This document shows positions 1 to 6,348 of a DNA stretch of 9,162 nucleotides, one piece after another. The DNA is from Atribacterota bacterium. Its GTDB lineage: Bacteria; Atribacterota; Phoenicimicrobiia; Phoenicimicrobiales; Phoenicimicrobiaceae. The stretch covers positions 1 through 9,162 of the forward strand of contig JAUVOA010000046.1 of the NCBI GenBank assembly GCA_030599445.1, in the 5' to 3' direction. The translations under genes were made by a program, and so were the position numbers. The stretch's first letter is position 1. Each line of letters begins with the position of its first letter. The notes beneath the pieces are model-generated. The model was not told the DNA's origin. It did no database searches and was given only the letters and a program-made list of their open reading frames with translations.

Positions 1-26
1 CACTATCTTGGAGTAAGGATTTTAGC

Positions 27-55
27 TTGTTGTTTTTAAATTGTAAATTTATTAA
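27..55 (+). promoter_or_regulatory. weak candidate promoter for the GYD gene
   Basis: TTGTTG at 27-32 and TATTAA at 50-55 are separated by 17 bases and lie about 30 bases upstream of the GYD start. In DNA this AT-rich such matches arise easily by chance, so this is only a candidate. Confidence 0.3.
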
Positions 56-86
56 ATAAGCGGAATTCTTGAAAAAAGGAGGTATA

Positions 87-368
87 ATGATGACAACATT
101 TTTAATGTTTGGGAAGTATTCATCAGAAGCTATAAAGGGAGTAAGCGGTGCACGCACAGTGGAGGCAAATAATCTTATTAAAAAAAATGGCGGTGAAGTA
201 ATCTCTCAATATGCTCTATTAGGAGAAAATGATTTGCTTTTTATTGTAAATTTTCCTAGTGTAGATGACGTAATAAAATCTTCAGCAGCCCTGAATAAAT
301 TAACCGGGATTTCATTCAATAGTGTTCCAGCGATAACGATAGAACAATTCGATAAGATTATCGCCTAG
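87..368 (+). CDS. GYD-domain protein, small
   Basis: This 92-93 residue protein resembles the GYD domain family (Pfam GYD type), small alpha/beta proteins of unknown biochemical role related in fold to dimeric ferredoxin-like barrels. The typical pattern is visible: MTTFLMFGKYSSEAI at the N-terminus, a GARTVEANNLIKKNGGEV helix-turn, the segment YALLGENDLLFIVNFP (where relatives have the G-x-YD signature) and a C-terminal LTGISFNSVPAITIEQF stretch. A strong ribosome site, AAAGGAGG at 75-82, decides the start: the ATG at 87 or, better spaced, the ATG at 90. The longer reading from TTG at 69 would translate the ribosome site itself. The gene stands alone between noncoding stretches, with a weak terminator 23 bases after the stop, so it is probably monocistronic. 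The family match is confident; the function is unknown. Confidence 0.88.
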   Translation: MMTTFLMFGKYSSEAIKGVSGARTVEANNLIKKNGGEVISQYALLGENDLLFIVNFPSVDDVIKSSAALNKLTGISFNSVPAITIEQFDKIIA

Positions 369-390
369 ATGTGTTTTGATGCATTGTATT

Positions 391-410
391 AAAACTTGTT
401 AAGTTTTTTT
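391..410 (+). terminator. weak rho-independent terminator after the GYD gene
   Basis: AAAACTT (391-397), a GTT loop and AAGTTTT (401-407) form a perfect 7-bp stem that runs straight into a tract of seven T (404-410). It begins 23 bases after the GYD stop codon. The stem has only two C-G or G-C pairs, so the terminator would be weak, but position and T-run fit. Confidence 0.5.
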
Positions 411-492
411 AATTTAGCACAAAGTAGAGATAATGGTTAATGTGCTAGCTCAATAAAAATTTTTGGTAAGATAGTTTTAATTATAGTTAGTG

Positions 493-507
493 TAAACTTT
501 GGTGGGG
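493..507. repeat. 15-bp direct repeat, copy 1
   Basis: TAAACTTTGGTGGGG occurs here and again, identically, at 1076-1090. Both copies are noncoding and lie about 125-140 bases after the stop of a small upstream gene. The G-rich half stands out in an otherwise AT-rich background. Function unknown; it may be a family of dispersed intergenic repeats. Confidence 0.6.
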
Positions 508-519
508 TACTTTAAGAAA

Positions 520-561
520 AAAAAGAATAGCTATCGCTTTTGTTTTTCCAATATTCTTTTT
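520..561. repeat. AT-rich inverted repeat
   Basis: AAAAAGAATA (520-529) and TATTCTTTTT (552-561) are perfect 10-bp inverted arms around a 22-base loop. There is no T-run beyond the right arm that would make it a classic terminator. It could fold in RNA or be chance in AT-rich DNA. Confidence 0.35.
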
Positions 562-584
562 CGTATGGTACTTTTCTTTCTCTT

Positions 585-616
585 TACTCGATACTCGATA
601 CGATATACTCGATACT
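585..616. repeat. short heptamer tandem repeat (TACTCGA type)
   Basis: The unit TACTCGA occurs at 585-591 and 592-598, is followed by a shortened TACGA, then again as TACTCGA at 606-612 and a partial TACT. The embedded GATACGA (597-603) is the reverse complement of the TCGTATC unit in the array at 6236-6267, so the two arrays look like related sequence in opposite orientation. It lies just upstream of the Nfu promoter. Role unknown. Confidence 0.7.
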
Positions 617-626
617 GATTTTAATA

Positions 627-655
627 TGGACAAGGTATAAAAAATATGCTAACAT
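627..655 (+). promoter_or_regulatory. sigma-70-type promoter for the Nfu-type gene
   Basis: TGGACA (627-632) is one mismatch from TTGACA. It is followed, after 17 bases, by TAACAT (650-655), with an extended -10 TGC directly before it (647-649). The predicted start near 661-663 gives a leader of about 50 bases before the ATG at 714. Confidence 0.55.
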
Positions 656-679
656 TATCTCGACAAAAAAGAGAGATAA
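655..679. promoter_or_regulatory. operator-like dyad at the Nfu-type gene start site
   Basis: TTATCTC (655-661) and GAGATAA (673-679) are perfect 7-bp inverted arms around 11 bases. They overlap the end of the proposed -10 element and the expected transcription start, a position where a repressor would block initiation. It could also form a small 5' leader hairpin. No known regulator motif is recognised. Confidence 0.35.
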
Positions 680-713
680 CAAATTTTCAATAATATTATA
701 TTAGGAGGAAGCA

Positions 714-935
714 ATGAAAGAAAGAGTGGAAGCAGCTTTAAAGAAGATAAGACCATCTCTTCAGGCAGATGGCGGAGATGTTGAACTGGTAGAAGTAACT
801 ACAGAGGGAGTAGTAAAAGTAAAATTAACCGGTGCCTGTGCGGGTTGTCCGATGAGAGAGATGACTTTACAGATGGGTATTGGCAGAGCATTAAAGGAAG
901 AAGTTCCCGAAGTAAAAGAAGTTGTAGCTGTATAA
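714..935 (+). CDS. NifU C-terminal (Nfu)-type Fe-S cluster scaffold protein
   Basis: This 73-residue protein is essentially one Nfu domain. Such domains bind a labile [4Fe-4S] cluster between two subunits and deliver it to apoproteins in the cytoplasm. The signature is clear: the N-terminal helix RVEAALKKIRPSLQADGGDVELVEV, then strand VKVKLTGACAGCP with the cluster-ligand pair C42 and C45 (CxxC), then MREMTLQMGIGRALKEEVP. The length matches stand-alone short Nfu proteins, with no NifU N-terminal scaffold or Fer2-BFD domain. The start is set by AGGAGG at 703-708, five bases before the ATG. Its own promoter lies upstream and a long hairpin follows the stop, so it is probably transcribed alone. 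Fe-S delivery to the radical-SAM protein encoded at 8765 is conceivable but not shown. Confidence 0.93.
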   Translation: MKERVEAALKKIRPSLQADGGDVELVEVTTEGVVKVKLTGACAGCPMREMTLQMGIGRALKEEVPEVKEVVAV

Positions 936-981
936 TTATAATCTAATAAAATAATTACAGGAAAAAATAAATATAGTAAGT

Positions 982-1025
982 GTAGTAAGGGGTAAGATAT
1001 TACAATATATCGTACCCCTTACTAC
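982..1025. repeat. long near-perfect hairpin / possible terminator
   Basis: A 13-bp perfect arm GTAGTAAGGGGTA (982-994) pairs with TACCCCTTACTAC (1013-1025). After one A-G mismatch, GATAT (996-1000) pairs with ATATC (1007-1011), leaving a six-base loop. It lies 46 bases after the Nfu-type stop. There is no proper T-run next to it, so it is either a weak or factor-dependent terminator, an RNA-stabilising 3' structure, or a dispersed palindromic element. Its GTAG...GGGG.GTA layout resembles the palindrome at 6349-6376. Confidence 0.7.
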
Positions 1026-1075
1026 GTTTAAAGTTCAATAAATAATTTCACTTTAACATGGACATCTTATTAATA

Positions 1076-1090
1076 TAAACTTTGGTGGGG
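1076..1090. repeat. 15-bp direct repeat, copy 2
   Basis: This is an exact second copy of TAAACTTTGGTGGGG found at 493-507. It lies between the hairpin after the Nfu-type gene and the candidate promoters of the giant gene. Sequence just outside the 15 bases diverges except for a T two bases upstream. Confidence 0.6.
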
Positions 1091-1114
1091 CAGTTAGTTA
1101 AAATCTTGGTTTAA

Positions 1115-1144
1115 TTGTAAAATACAGTGGCTTTCAGTTATAAT
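1115..1144 (+). promoter_or_regulatory. candidate upstream promoter of the giant gene
   Basis: TTGTAA (1115-1120) and a consensus TATAAT (1139-1144) are spaced by 18 bases. Transcription would start near 1151 and give a leader of about 150 bases that contains the palindrome at 1166-1183 and the hairpin at 1204-1224. Confidence 0.45.
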
Positions 1145-1165
1145 AAGAATTATAAAAAAACTTTC

Positions 1166-1183
1166 AGTAAATATATATTTACT
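1166..1183. promoter_or_regulatory. perfect 18-bp palindrome, operator or leader hairpin
   Basis: AGTAAATATATATTTACT reads identically on both strands. It lies just downstream of the predicted start of the 1115-1144 promoter and is followed by ATTTTT (1184-1189). Two roles fit: a dimeric repressor site, or a weak attenuator stem with T-run. A perfect 18-bp palindrome is notable, although alternating A/T in the middle lowers its information. Confidence 0.4.
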
Positions 1184-1203
1184 ATTTTTGTGCAATATTC
1201 AAA

Positions 1204-1224
1204 AGAAAAGGTTAAATCTTTTCT
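1204..1224 (+). promoter_or_regulatory. leader hairpin upstream of the giant gene
   Basis: AGAAAAG (1204-1210) and CTTTTCT (1218-1224) form a 7-bp perfect stem around a 7-base loop. It would be within the leader made from the upstream promoter. No riboswitch class is recognised. Confidence 0.3.
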
Positions 1225-1234
1225 GAGTGGCGCC

Positions 1235-1266
1235 TTGAATTAATGGACCTAAAATTAGGATATAAT
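1235..1266 (+). promoter_or_regulatory. candidate proximal promoter with internal dyad
   Basis: A consensus TATAAT (1261-1266) lies 34 bases before the giant gene's ATG. The best -35, TTGAAT (1235-1240), is 20 bases upstream, longer than ideal. Between them CCTAAAATTAGG (1248-1259), a CCTAA/TTAGG dyad, abuts the -10 and is well placed for a repressor. Both the promoter and the operator are proposals from position and symmetry only. Confidence 0.4.
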
Positions 1267-1300
1267 AATTAATCTATAAAAAGTTTTAGGGTGGTAATTA

Positions 1301-4300
1301 ATGAATAAAACTATAGTCAAAGAATTATATAACAAAATATCTAAAAAGATTTTACACGCACAAATATTAGATAATATCTCTTTAGACAAAGAGTTTGTTA
1401 GAAAATATATTGAAAATCCCTCATTTTTAAAACAATTGTCATCTATGGTAGAAAAGAAAGATTATAGCTGTCAGGCGGTATATTCCCTTTGTCAGGACAT
1501 ACTTGTTTATATAGACAAAAAACATAATTCCGCTAATTGGCTTTATCGGGTATTTCAGTTTGCCCTCTCTAAATCTTTCCTTGAAGCAGTAGATCTATCT
1601 GTTGAGGATATCTCCGATAATTGCCGAAAAACTTTCTTGTTCTATTTGGAATTTTTAAGAGTAATTTTGGAGTTCCAAAAGCCGTCTGGTGATTCTACTT
1701 TCCACGGCAAATATCCCCTTAATTTTTTAACTTCTGACGAAAAAAGCAAATTGGAAAATCCTGCTGAATATAAAAGATTTTTAAAAGCATTTAATGATGA
1801 ATATATTTACGTGATGATGAAATTAAGTCAGGAAGTTTTACAGTTCAATACTCTTGACCATACATGCGGGGTAAATTGGATTGCTTTGTTTATCGGCAGG
1901 CAGTTATATAATCTAGGTCTTCCTGTTGATTTGGGGAGGATTTCCGGAGCAGCAGCAGGACATGATATCGGAAAATATGGATGCAAGGATATTGAGGCAG
2001 AAAGGACTCCCTATTTACATTATTACTATACTGATATGTGGTTTGAAAAACATAATATCCCTTATATCGGACATATTGCAGTTAATCATTCTGTTTGGGA
2101 TTTAGAATTAGAAAATTTACCCTTAGAATCACTTATATTAATTTATTCTGATTTTCGGGTTAAAAATACTAATAACGGTTCTAAAGTGGAGATGAAAATC
2201 TTTAGCCTAAAAGATTCTTTTCAAGTAATTTTAGACAAATTGGATAACGTTAATGAGAAAAAAAGAAAAAGATATTGCCGGGTTTATGAGAAATTAAAAG
2301 ACTTTGAAGATTATATGATAAATTTAGGGGTGAATGTAGATGTAGAGAATAAAGAGATGAGTTCTTGTAAAAAAGATAAAAAACCGTATTATCCTCTCAT
2401 GCAGGGTCAAGAAGTTATCCAAAATATAAAATTTCTTTCTATAGAACATAATATAAATTTAATGCATGAACTTCGAGATGAATCTTCTCTTAATTCACTT
2501 TTAGAATTAGCTCGAAGCGAAAAAGATTGGAACAACCTACGGGAATATCTACAAATATTTAATGAATATTCCACCTACTTGACTCAAAATCAGAAAATGA
2601 TTACCTTGAGATATTTATACGAACAATTAACTCATCCGGAAGATGAAATAAGAAGGAGAAGTGCAAAACTTATCGGTTTATTGATTGCCAGCTTTGACGA
2701 AGATTACCGCAAAGAAATTCCTCAAAATGTTACCCTAAAACCTCCCGCGATTACCAGTATTAATTTATTGGAAAGATATTTAAAATATTTTTTACAGCCA
2801 GACCATAAAAAAATTGCTCTTCATCAATCTCGAATTATTAATAGCATTGAGAATATGATATTTTCTTTCTTTTCTAACTGTCGCAATAATCATCAGGTAA
2901 GCAATTATAGAAAAAGTATTTTAAAACACTATAAAAAAAACCTGTATACCGATGAAGAAATTCAACTGTGTTTGATAAAAACCGCCAAACATATATCAAT
3001 TTGTTCAGATGAAAAATCTGTAAAGGTATTATTTGATTATATTATAAAGATGTTGAAGAAAGAGAATCACAATCTTAGACTTACTACTTTAGAGGTGGTC
3101 TATGATTTAATACCCCAAATCGATAAAGAGTTTAGATTTATAAATAACTTAAGAAAAATATTTACTGGTAATATTTCTGCCTCAGTGCTCCCTGCTGAAA
3201 ATTATTTAAAGATGAAGATAGTTGAATTATTAGATTTGGATGAAAACATTGCAAAAAAGTACATCGAATTTTATCGAAGAGATATAGAAAAGATACAGTA
3301 TATATATCTAAGCAACCTTAAAACTTCAACTAGTGGAATAATTAAAAAAATTCAGATAGAACTTTTATTAGAACATACCTTAAAGAGTAAACAGGAAGAA
3401 ATCTATACCGCTTTGCATTTTTGCAATATTTTAAAAGTTAGCGGCATAGAAAATATTAGAAATTTGGCTGGTCAAACCTTGGTAAATTTAATGCCTTCCT
3501 TATCTTTTCAACAGAGGAACGATATAGCTATTGAATTATTGCGGGCCTTAGAAATGGAAGATTATCAATTTACTAAGTATATTCCTTACTATTTGGGTCA
3601 ATTAATACTCTATCTTACACCTAATGAGTTAGAGGAGGTTATTGATGATTTAATAGAAAAAATCAAACAGTCAGATCCCAAATTAAGCTCACTACTACTT
3701 AGAACCGTGGGTATGGCCATTGTTAATTACCCTAAGTACCGAGAAAGATTTTCAGAAAAAGAGAAATCATACGAAAACAGGCTTAATAAGATGATTAGCA
3801 TCCTTTTGAATGGTTTTGTACACTATAATTTAAAGGTTAAGCAGGCTGCATTTAGAGTTATTGGTAGAGAAATATTTGGCTCAAGACATCTTAATTTAGA
3901 AGAAAAAAACCATATATTTAAACTTATTGCCAAAAAAATTCTTACTCTATTAGCTCCTGTAAATAAAGAAAGCCTGATGTTTTTAATAAATTGTATTGGA
4001 CTTAATTATATGTATAAATTTATCTCTAATTATAATTTTTACGAAGGGAGTATAAGCCTTGAGATCCCAGACAAAATAGCTTTCTTCCCAGGAGCTTTTG
4101 ACCCATTTTCTTTAAGCCATAAAGAGATTGTAAAAGCAATAGAAGCACTCGGATTCGAAATATATTTAGCAGTTGATGAATTTTCCTGGTCTAAAAGGAC
4201 CCAACCACACCTCTTCAGAAAAAATATAATAAATATTTCTATTGCTGATGAACTTAATGTATATTTATATCCTGAAGATTTACCGGTTAGTATTGCAAAT

Positions 4301-6226
4301 CCAGATGATTTAAAGACTTTGAGAGAAAATTTCCCCCTTTCTGAGGTTTATATTGTAGTGGGCAGTGATGTTGTATTGAACGCCTCTGCTTATCAAAAAA
4401 ATAAAAGAAAAAATTCCATACATACTTTTTCTCATATTGTTTTTGACAGAAGGACTTTACATGCTGCTGACGAGAAAGAAAAAATGATTCAAGAAGCTAT
4501 TAAAGAAATAAGGGGAGAGACGATAAAACTTAATCTTACTCCTTGTTATGAAGAAATAAGTTCAACTCAGATAAGAAATAATATAGATGAAAATAGAGAT
4601 ATTTCCAGACTTATCGACCCTTTGGCTCAGAAATATATTTACGAGCATAGTTTATATCAAAGAGAACCACAATATAAGAGTGTAATACAGACTATCTCTA
4701 TCGATGTGCAAGTAATTGAAGATATTACCCTGGATTTAATAAATGAACTTTGCCAGAAAGTACTTTCTAAATATAATCGAAATGAAGTATCTAAAAAGTT
4801 GTTCGAGTTTACCCGTAAAGTAAATCCGAGAATTTTACTATTACGCGATGTCCAGCACAACGGAAGAATATTGGGTTTTTCAGCCTTTCATTGGGTTCGT
4901 TCAAACATTCTTTTTCAGGAGTTTAAGGACAACTTAATATCTGAGTATATCCGGGAAAATGCAGTTGGTCGCAGTATAGTTATTGATGGTATTTTTACCA
5001 TAAGTGATATGGAAAATAGATCAGAACTTGAAAACCTTGAGCAGATTATTCTTACCGAAACCCTTTCTTTTTGTGTTGAGAAAGAATACAATTATACGAT
5101 ATTTAGGAATATAATAAATAATTATCCTTTAACTTCTTTAAAAGAGAACTTAGAACTTGTAGGATTTTATCGTTTACCCTTCAGTGATAAGAATAAACCG
5201 GTATTTGTAGTGGATATTAGTAAACCCTGTATAGTTAATCTGGATACCGAAACAATTATAAAGGAACCTTTCTGCCAAAATTTAAACATTAAAAAATCAG
5301 TTATAACATCTCGTAAACGATTATTAAAATCGCTTACTACTTTTTATCCCGGGAATATTGTTTTACCATTTAATATAAATTTAATCAATCAGACTATAGT
5401 AAAGAAAATTTGCAAGATAAATAATGTTGTGACAAAACCTTTATCCATTCGAGCCTTGGGAGAATCAATGTGTGTGCCCTTTGGGAAGGTACTACATAAG
5501 ATGGTAGTACCTAATACTGTGACCAAATCTCTTCATACAGAAAAAATATTTGTTTCTGATATGAAAAGTTTTGAGATTGATGCCTTCCCCAATTATATGA
5601 GTCTGGAAAATCAGGTTAAAATGATTCGTTCATTTGACATGCCCGTAATTCTTATTGATGATTATTTACACAAAGGATATAGAATAAAAACCCTTGAGCC
5701 TCTATTTAAAAAATATGATATCAAAATTAAGAAAGTAATTGTAGGAGCGCTATCCGGGAGTGGTAAAGAGATTGCAACCTTATTAAATAGAGATGCCGAT
5801 TGTGCTCATTTCATTCCAAATCTTAGATTATGGTTTAATGAAAGCGAATTACTGCCATTTATTGGCGGAGATGCATTAAGGCGAAAAATAAGGACTCAAG
5901 GAAATTTAGTTAGGTCCATCAATTTGTTTTTGCCTTATACATTCCCATCATTTATTAAAAATGTTTCTGCAAAAACTCTCTATAATTTTTCTGAAGTTTG
6001 TATCGAAAATGCTTTAACTATATTAGAAGCTTTGGAGAATGAATACCAGGTAATTCAACAAAGAAAATTGACTCTTGACCATTTAGGAGAAGTAATTATT
6101 TATCCCCGATATCCTGACCAGGGAGAAGACATGAGTTATAATTTAAATCTTAGCCCTACTCATTATTTGATAAATAGCCTTGAACTTTTACGACGTACCA
6201 AAGGAATGACAGAGAGGGGAATGTGA
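1301..6226 (+). CDS. giant multidomain protein: HD hydrolase, HEAT-like scaffold, NadD-type nucleotidyltransferase, PRTase-like C-terminus
   Basis: This 1641-residue protein carries several catalytic-looking domains. Residues 175-300 look like an HD/HDIG phosphohydrolase: DHT (H187), HDIGK (H221, D222), H258, H263 and D284 fit its metal-binding pattern. Residues 390-910 are mostly amphipathic helices with HEAT-like segments, for example EIRRRSAKLIGLLI and LKVKQAAFRVIGREI. Residues 924-1120 are a nicotinate-nucleotide adenylyltransferase (NadD)-like domain: FFPGAFDPFSLSH replaces the usual GGTFDPxHxGH, followed by YIVVGSDVVLNAS, EISSTQIRNN and the ending IDPLAQKYIYEHSLY. Residues 1131-1310 may be acetyltransferase-like (weak). 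Around 1445-1480, VILIDDYLHKGYR resembles the PRPP loop of type I phosphoribosyltransferases but lacks the usual TG. No signal peptide or membrane segment is seen, so it is probably cytoplasmic. NadD proteins are usually about 200 residues, so this is a large fusion. The start has AGGGTGGT at 1288-1295, five bases upstream. The reading frame is intact. A role in NAD or related nucleotide metabolism is inference; the substrate is unknown. Confidence 0.85.
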   Translation: MNKTIVKELYNKISKKILHAQILDNISLDKEFVRKYIENPSFLKQLSSMVEKKDYSCQAVYSLCQDILVYIDKKHNSANWLYRVFQFALSKSFLEAVDLSVEDISDNCRKTFLFYLEFLRVILEFQKPSGDSTFHGKYPLNFLTSDEKSKLENPAEYKRFLKAFNDEYIYVMMKLSQEVLQFNTLDHTCGVNWIALFIGRQLYNLGLPVDLGRISGAAAGHDIGKYGCKDIEAERTPYLHYYYTDMWFEKHNIPYIGHIAVNHSVWDLELENLPLESLILIYSDFRVKNTNNGSKVEMKIFSLKDSFQVILDKLDNVNEKKRKRYCRVYEKLKDFEDYMINLGVNVDVENKEMSSCKKDKKPYYPLMQGQEVIQNIKFLSIEHNINLMHELRDESSLNSLLELARSEKDWNNLREYLQIFNEYSTYLTQNQKMITLRYLYEQLTHPEDEIRRRSAKLIGLLIASFDEDYRKEIPQNVTLKPPAITSINLLERYLKYFLQPDHKKIALHQSRIINSIENMIFSFFSNCRNNHQVSNYRKSILKHYKKNLYTDEEIQLCLIKTAKHISICSDEKSVKVLFDYIIKMLKKENHNLRLTTLEVVYDLIPQIDKEFRFINNLRKIFTGNISASVLPAENYLKMKIVELLDLDENIAKKYIEFYRRDIEKIQYIYLSNLKTSTSGIIKKIQIELLLEHTLKSKQEEIYTALHFCNILKVSGIENIRNLAGQTLVNLMPSLSFQQRNDIAIELLRALEMEDYQFTKYIPYYLGQLILYLTPNELEEVIDDLIEKIKQSDPKLSSLLLRTVGMAIVNYPKYRERFSEKEKSYENRLNKMISILLNGFVHYNLKVKQAAFRVIGREIFGSRHLNLEEKNHIFKLIAKKILTLLAPVNKESLMFLINCIGLNYMYKFISNYNFYEGSISLEIPDKIAFFPGAFDPFSLSHKEIVKAIEALGFEIYLAVDEFSWSKRTQPHLFRKNIINISIADELNVYLYPEDLPVSIANPDDLKTLRENFPLSEVYIVVGSDVVLNASAYQKNKRKNSIHTFSHIVFDRRTLHAADEKEKMIQEAIKEIRGETIKLNLTPCYEEISSTQIRNNIDENRDISRLIDPLAQKYIYEHSLYQREPQYKSVIQTISIDVQVIEDITLDLINELCQKVLSKYNRNEVSKKLFEFTRKVNPRILLLRDVQHNGRILGFSAFHWVRSNILFQEFKDNLISEYIRENAVGRSIVIDGIFTISDMENRSELENLEQIILTETLSFCVEKEYNYTIFRNIINNYPLTSLKENLELVGFYRLPFSDKNKPVFVVDISKPCIVNLDTETIIKEPFCQNLNIKKSVITSRKRLLKSLTTFYPGNIVLPFNINLINQTIVKKICKINNVVTKPLSIRALGESMCVPFGKVLHKMVVPNTVTKSLHTEKIFVSDMKSFEIDAFPNYMSLENQVKMIRSFDMPVILIDDYLHKGYRIKTLEPLFKKYDIKIKKVIVGALSGSGKEIATLLNRDADCAHFIPNLRLWFNESELLPFIGGDALRRKIRTQGNLVRSINLFLPYTFPSFIKNVSAKTLYNFSEVCIENALTILEALENEYQVIQQRKLTLDHLGEVIIYPRYPDQGEDMSYNLNLSPTHYLINSLELLRRTKGMTERGM

Positions 6227-6235
6227 AGCCAAAAT

Positions 6236-6267
6236 TCGTATCTCGTATCTCGTGAATCGTATCTCGT
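6236..6267. repeat. heptamer tandem repeat (TCGTATC type)
   Basis: Four seven-base units in a row are TCGTATC (6236-6242), TCGTATC (6243-6249), TCGTGAA (6250-6256) and TCGTATC (6257-6263), with a partial TCGT after them. It begins ten bases after the stop of the giant gene. The reverse complement GATACGA appears in the array at 585-616, suggesting one genome-wide family. Function unknown. Confidence 0.75.
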
Positions 6268-6273
6268 TTAGGA

Positions 6274-6312
6274 TTAGTTTGTTGGTTAGCTAGTTAGTTG
6301 GTTAGTTGGTTA
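6274..6312. repeat. GTTA/GTTG low-complexity repeat
   Basis: This stretch is an imperfect run of four-base GTTA and GTTG units (for example TTAGTTGGTTAGTTGG), directly following the heptamer array. It looks like slippage-prone simple sequence. No coding potential is seen. Confidence 0.6.
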
Positions 6313-6348
6313 AGAAAAAAGAAGAAAGAATGAAATAAGAATTATAAT

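Noticed and set aside
69..86. Upstream TTG start giving MKKGGI before the GYD protein
   Set aside because: These codons are the AAAGGAGG ribosome site itself; the ATG codons at 87 and 90 are correctly spaced after it.
585..616. CRISPR-like array
   Set aside because: Units are seven bases, directly adjacent and without spacers; no cas genes are present.
1288..1300. AGGGTGGTA resembling the T-box antiterminator sequence
   Set aside because: The following ACCGCG part is missing, there is no downstream terminator, and the sequence is explained as the ribosome site of the giant gene.
4657..4860. Minus-strand open frame of 67 codons
   Set aside because: It lies fully inside the giant gene, has no family resemblance and no ribosome site; it is a shadow frame.
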